Source: Verrucomicrobiota bacterium (GTDB lineage: Bacteria > Verrucomicrobiota > Kiritimatiellia > SS1-B-03-39 > UBA6053). Taken from it: 35,731 nt of DNA. A program made the position numbers and the translations under genes. Positions 34,118 to 35,731 of the stretch are shown here, one piece after another. The notes beneath the pieces were generated by a model. That model was not told the origin of the DNA. It made no database searches and worked only from the letters and a program-made list of their open reading frames with translations. Location: NCBI GenBank assembly GCA_020831635.1, contig JAFIGC010000293.1, positions 1-35,731 of the forward strand, given 5' to 3'. Numbering within the stretch: position 1 is the first letter of the stretch; every line of letters starts with the position of its first letter.

Positions 34118-35005
34118 ATGCAAAAATTTAGATTTGAAGCTGTAAACCAAAAGGGGCAACCTTGTTCCGGAAGCTTGAAAGCCGAAGATGTTTCCGCGGC
34201 CACGTCGTTCATTCGTAAAAAAGGATTAATTCCTACCCATATCGTGCTAGTGCGTTCGGAATCCCCTAGTACTCCGGCCAAAGTAGAGCCAATTGAAAAA
34301 CCATCTTTAGGGAAAACCGTAAAAACGCTCATTCGTAAAAAAGGGTTGAGCCCTGCCAATAACGTGCCGGTGCGTTCGGCATCCTCAAGTAGTCCGGCCG
34401 AAGTCGAACCAATTAAGAACCCATGTTTAGGGAAAAACGTAAAAAAGTACCAATCAGAAATTCTTGAAAGCTTACATCCGGAAAAAGAAATGAAGCTCAA
34501 AGAATTTGTAGTGCGATTGGAAGATTTATTTAAAGAAGAAATACAAAACGCGGCGCAAGCTACTGGAAAACAAAGTATTGCTTCTGCTGTTTCTTTGAGA
34601 TTAGATGAAAATCTGCGTAATTTATTGAATGAAAAGATTATTGAGTATAAAGGAAAGAAATATATGTTCGAAGATTTTTTCAAGGAGCATTTTGGGATAG
34701 ATAAGTCATCATATTTAGAAGCTAAAATTCGCACATTAAATGAAAGGTATGGTATAAAAGATTTATTGCAGGGGAGCGCTTCCGATTTGAGTGACATATT
34801 CCATAGAATAAGAGCGGAAATGTTAGTGCACGCTTTGAATCTCAGGAATGACGATAGAACGCTGGAATACGTCAGGAAAAGAAAACGATCATTTGACGGA
34901 GCAACAGTTTTTGAGGCAGATGAAGAAGAATTATCTTCTTTCGCATATATTTATCTAGTTGCTCAATTTTGGAAATATTTTAGAATTAAGCATGATTCCT
35001 TGTAA
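34118..35005 (+). CDS. Hypothetical protein with GspF/PilC-like N-terminus
   Basis: 295 residues, ATG 34118 with GAGGAGA at 34107-34113. Residues 1-46 (FRFEAVNQKGQPCSG... IRKKGLIPTHI) match the N-terminal pattern of GspF/PilC inner-membrane platform proteins: F.YEA.D..G....G...A......LR..GL.P..I. The membrane part of GspF is absent. Residues 32-71 and 72-111 are a 40-residue tandem duplication rich in Ser, Pro and Lys, so they look like a flexible linker. The C-terminal 180 residues are helical and charged, with IRAEMLVHALNLRNDD, whose R...H spacing faintly recalls HEPN motifs. Function unknown. It stands alone after 720 bp of debris and shares the AT-rich composition of the PT operon. Confidence 0.65.
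   Translation: MQKFRFEAVNQKGQPCSGSLKAEDVSAATSFIRKKGLIPTHIVLVRSESPSTPAKVEPIEKPSLGKTVKTLIRKKGLSPANNVPVRSASSSSPAEVEPIKNPCLGKNVKKYQSEILESLHPEKEMKLKEFVVRLEDLFKEEIQNAAQATGKQSIASAVSLRLDENLRNLLNEKIIEYKGKKYMFEDFFKEHFGIDKSSYLEAKIRTLNERYGIKDLLQGSASDLSDIFHRIRAEMLVHALNLRNDDRTLEYVRKRKRSFDGATVFEADEEELSSFAYIYLVAQFWKYFRIKHDSL
34211..34450 (+). repeat. 120-bp tandem duplication inside the 34118 gene
   Basis: Both copies (34211-34330 and 34331-34450) begin ATTCGTAAAAAAGG. They have diverged by scattered substitutions but keep the frame. The duplication repeats part of the GspF-like segment plus linker. Confidence 0.8.
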
Positions 35006-35063
35006 TGAAAATTAAAAAATGAGAGTTCGCTTGTTGGGCGGGAATGTTTTGTAATTGACATGT

Positions 35064-35100
35064 AAAAAAACCACCTAATCTCACTCAGGCAAGGGGTGGT
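35064..35100 (-). terminator. Intrinsic terminator of the 35085 gene
   Basis: On the - strand, ACCACC (35100-35095) pairs with GGTGGT (35075-35070), followed by a run of seven T residues (35070-35064). The loop includes the stop codon of the gene. The T-run lies only on the - strand side. Confidence 0.7.
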
Positions 35101-35555
35101 GCGGTTTCTTCGGTATCAGAAGATACGTTGGAAACGCGATTGTAAAGCGTAATCGTTTCTGAACTGACCTGATGGTTGAGGATCATTTTGTCTAACATGG
35201 CCTCCTGACTTTGCTCAACAAGGAATTGTTGGGTGACTTGATAATGCAGCGTGTCCATGAGGAGATAGAACCCCCGAATGTTCAGGTTTTCGAAGGGGGT
35301 TTCCGCTTGGATGCCGGCAAAGTCGAGGATTTGCTTCATGCCGGATTCCAGCAGGGCCAACTCTCCGGGCGGGAGGAAATGCCCGGGCTTGTGCAGGGCG
35401 TCCGCGCAGGTGTAGGCCGTCGGTCCCAGCTCAAGATAGCGGCGGGCCTTGGTTTGCATGTAGATATATCCGGGGGGCGTGTTTATGGGAATTTCCATGG
35501 GATGAGGTGGGGTTTCGGAGTTGTGGTATTGAGAGAAATGCGGACATTCTACCAT
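35085..35555 (-). CDS. Hypothetical protein, about 156 aa
   Basis: I do not recognise this protein. The ATG at 35555 (MVECPHFSQYHNSE...) is preferred because the frame upstream runs into repeat-like sequence, although the GGAG before it is unusually close. An ATG at 35498 (MEIPINTPPGYIYMQ) is an alternative. The product contains PGYIYMQTKARRYLELG, a Leu-rich helix near LESGMKQILDF and an acidic/threonine-rich end. No membrane segment or catalytic motif is visible. The gene converges on the 34118 gene, which ends 80 bp away, and finishes in a clear intrinsic terminator. Composition is intermediate between the two parts of the window. Confidence 0.6.
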   Translation of the reverse strand: MVECPHFSQYHNSETPPHPMEIPINTPPGYIYMQTKARRYLELGPTAYTCADALHKPGHFLPPGELALLESGMKQILDFAGIQAETPFENLNIRGFYLLMDTLHYQVTQQFLVEQSQEAMLDKMILNHQVSSETITLYNRVSNVSSDTEETAPPLA

Positions 35556-35670
35556 CTCCGCTCTGACAATGGGTGTCAGCCCCGTGAAAAAAAACGGTCC
35601 TGCCGGGCTGATTGACTCAAGGTGATCTGTGCGGACTTTCAGCCCGCATTCAATTCCCCAAAACCCACAA

Positions 35671-35704
35671 CCCAGCCCGAGCACGCTTCGCGGCTCGGAC
35701 TGGG
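35671..35704. repeat. 12-bp stem hairpin overlapping the right-end repeat
   Basis: CCCAGCCCGAGC (35671-35682) pairs with GCTCGGACTGGG (35693-35704) at 11 of 12 positions around a 10-base loop that itself contains CGCTTCGCG. The right arm is part of the dispersed 36-bp repeat. Confidence 0.65.
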
Positions 35705-35731
35705 CTGGTATTTGTTCGGACCTTCGGCCCG
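35696..35731. repeat. 36-bp dispersed repeat, right copy
   Basis: Same orientation as the copy at 12-47 with three mismatches, clustered in the middle four bases. It ends with the last base of the window. Confidence 0.6.

Noticed and set aside
12-35731. The end repeats as attachment sites of one large mobile element
   Set aside because: Copies are imperfect and palindromic, a further partial copy lies at 35631, and no integrase is present; a dispersed repeat is more likely.

Overview
The window is about 36 kb of bacterial DNA that falls into two parts of clearly different texture. From 1 to about 12.1 kb the DNA is GC-rich (judged by eye, not computed), and its gaps are full of short hairpins, direct and inverted repeats and a degenerate 'TATCCC' low-complexity sequence. 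From about 12.14 kb to about 35 kb it is AT-richer, tightly packed and almost entirely on the + strand. The host cannot be named from the sequence. The repeat-rich gaps and the many genes without recognisable relatives suggest an environmental Gram-negative lineage, but that is only an impression. No rRNA, tRNA or CRISPR array was seen.

Left part (1-12.1 kb): a divergent pair consisting of an unknown 549-residue protein (- strand) and a small WYL-type winged-helix regulator that lacks a WYL domain, with an operator-like inverted repeat between them. The regulator leads an SbcD/YhaO-like nuclease and an SbcC/YhaN-like SMC ATPase with a C-terminal winged-helix tail. Next come several genes of unknown function (two of them paralogues), a bacterial-type PARG (DUF2263/TIGR02452) lying between two 121-bp direct repeats, a beheaded winged-helix pseudogene and a HEPN-motif protein.

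Centre (12.6-33.4 kb): one co-directional operon of nine genes, with junctions from an 11-nt overlap to a 15-nt gap. The order is sspB (DUF4007), sspC (P-loop ATPase), sspD (DndC-like PP-loop sulfurtransferase), sspA (cysteine desulfurase), dptF/sspF, dptG/sspG, dptH/sspH, a second divergent DUF4007 protein and a second, larger SspC-like ATPase. SspA would mobilise sulfur from cysteine, SspD would activate it, and SspB with SspC would place it in the DNA backbone as phosphorothioate (PT). The F-G-H genes match the restriction half of PT systems (SspABCD-SspFGH is a described combination). What looks unusual is the extra DUF4007/ATPase pair at the end of the same operon, the sulfur-binding-like N-terminus on the F protein and a PD-(D/E)XK-like motif within the H protein. 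A 19-bp perfect palindrome lies just upstream of sspB.

Right part (33.4-35.7 kb): about 700 bp of non-coding debris with weak traces of mobile-element proteins, a gene whose N-terminus resembles the GspF/PilC N-terminal motif and which holds a 120-bp tandem duplication, and an unknown - strand gene ending in a clear terminator. The last 36 bases of the window repeat bases 12-47 with three mismatches.
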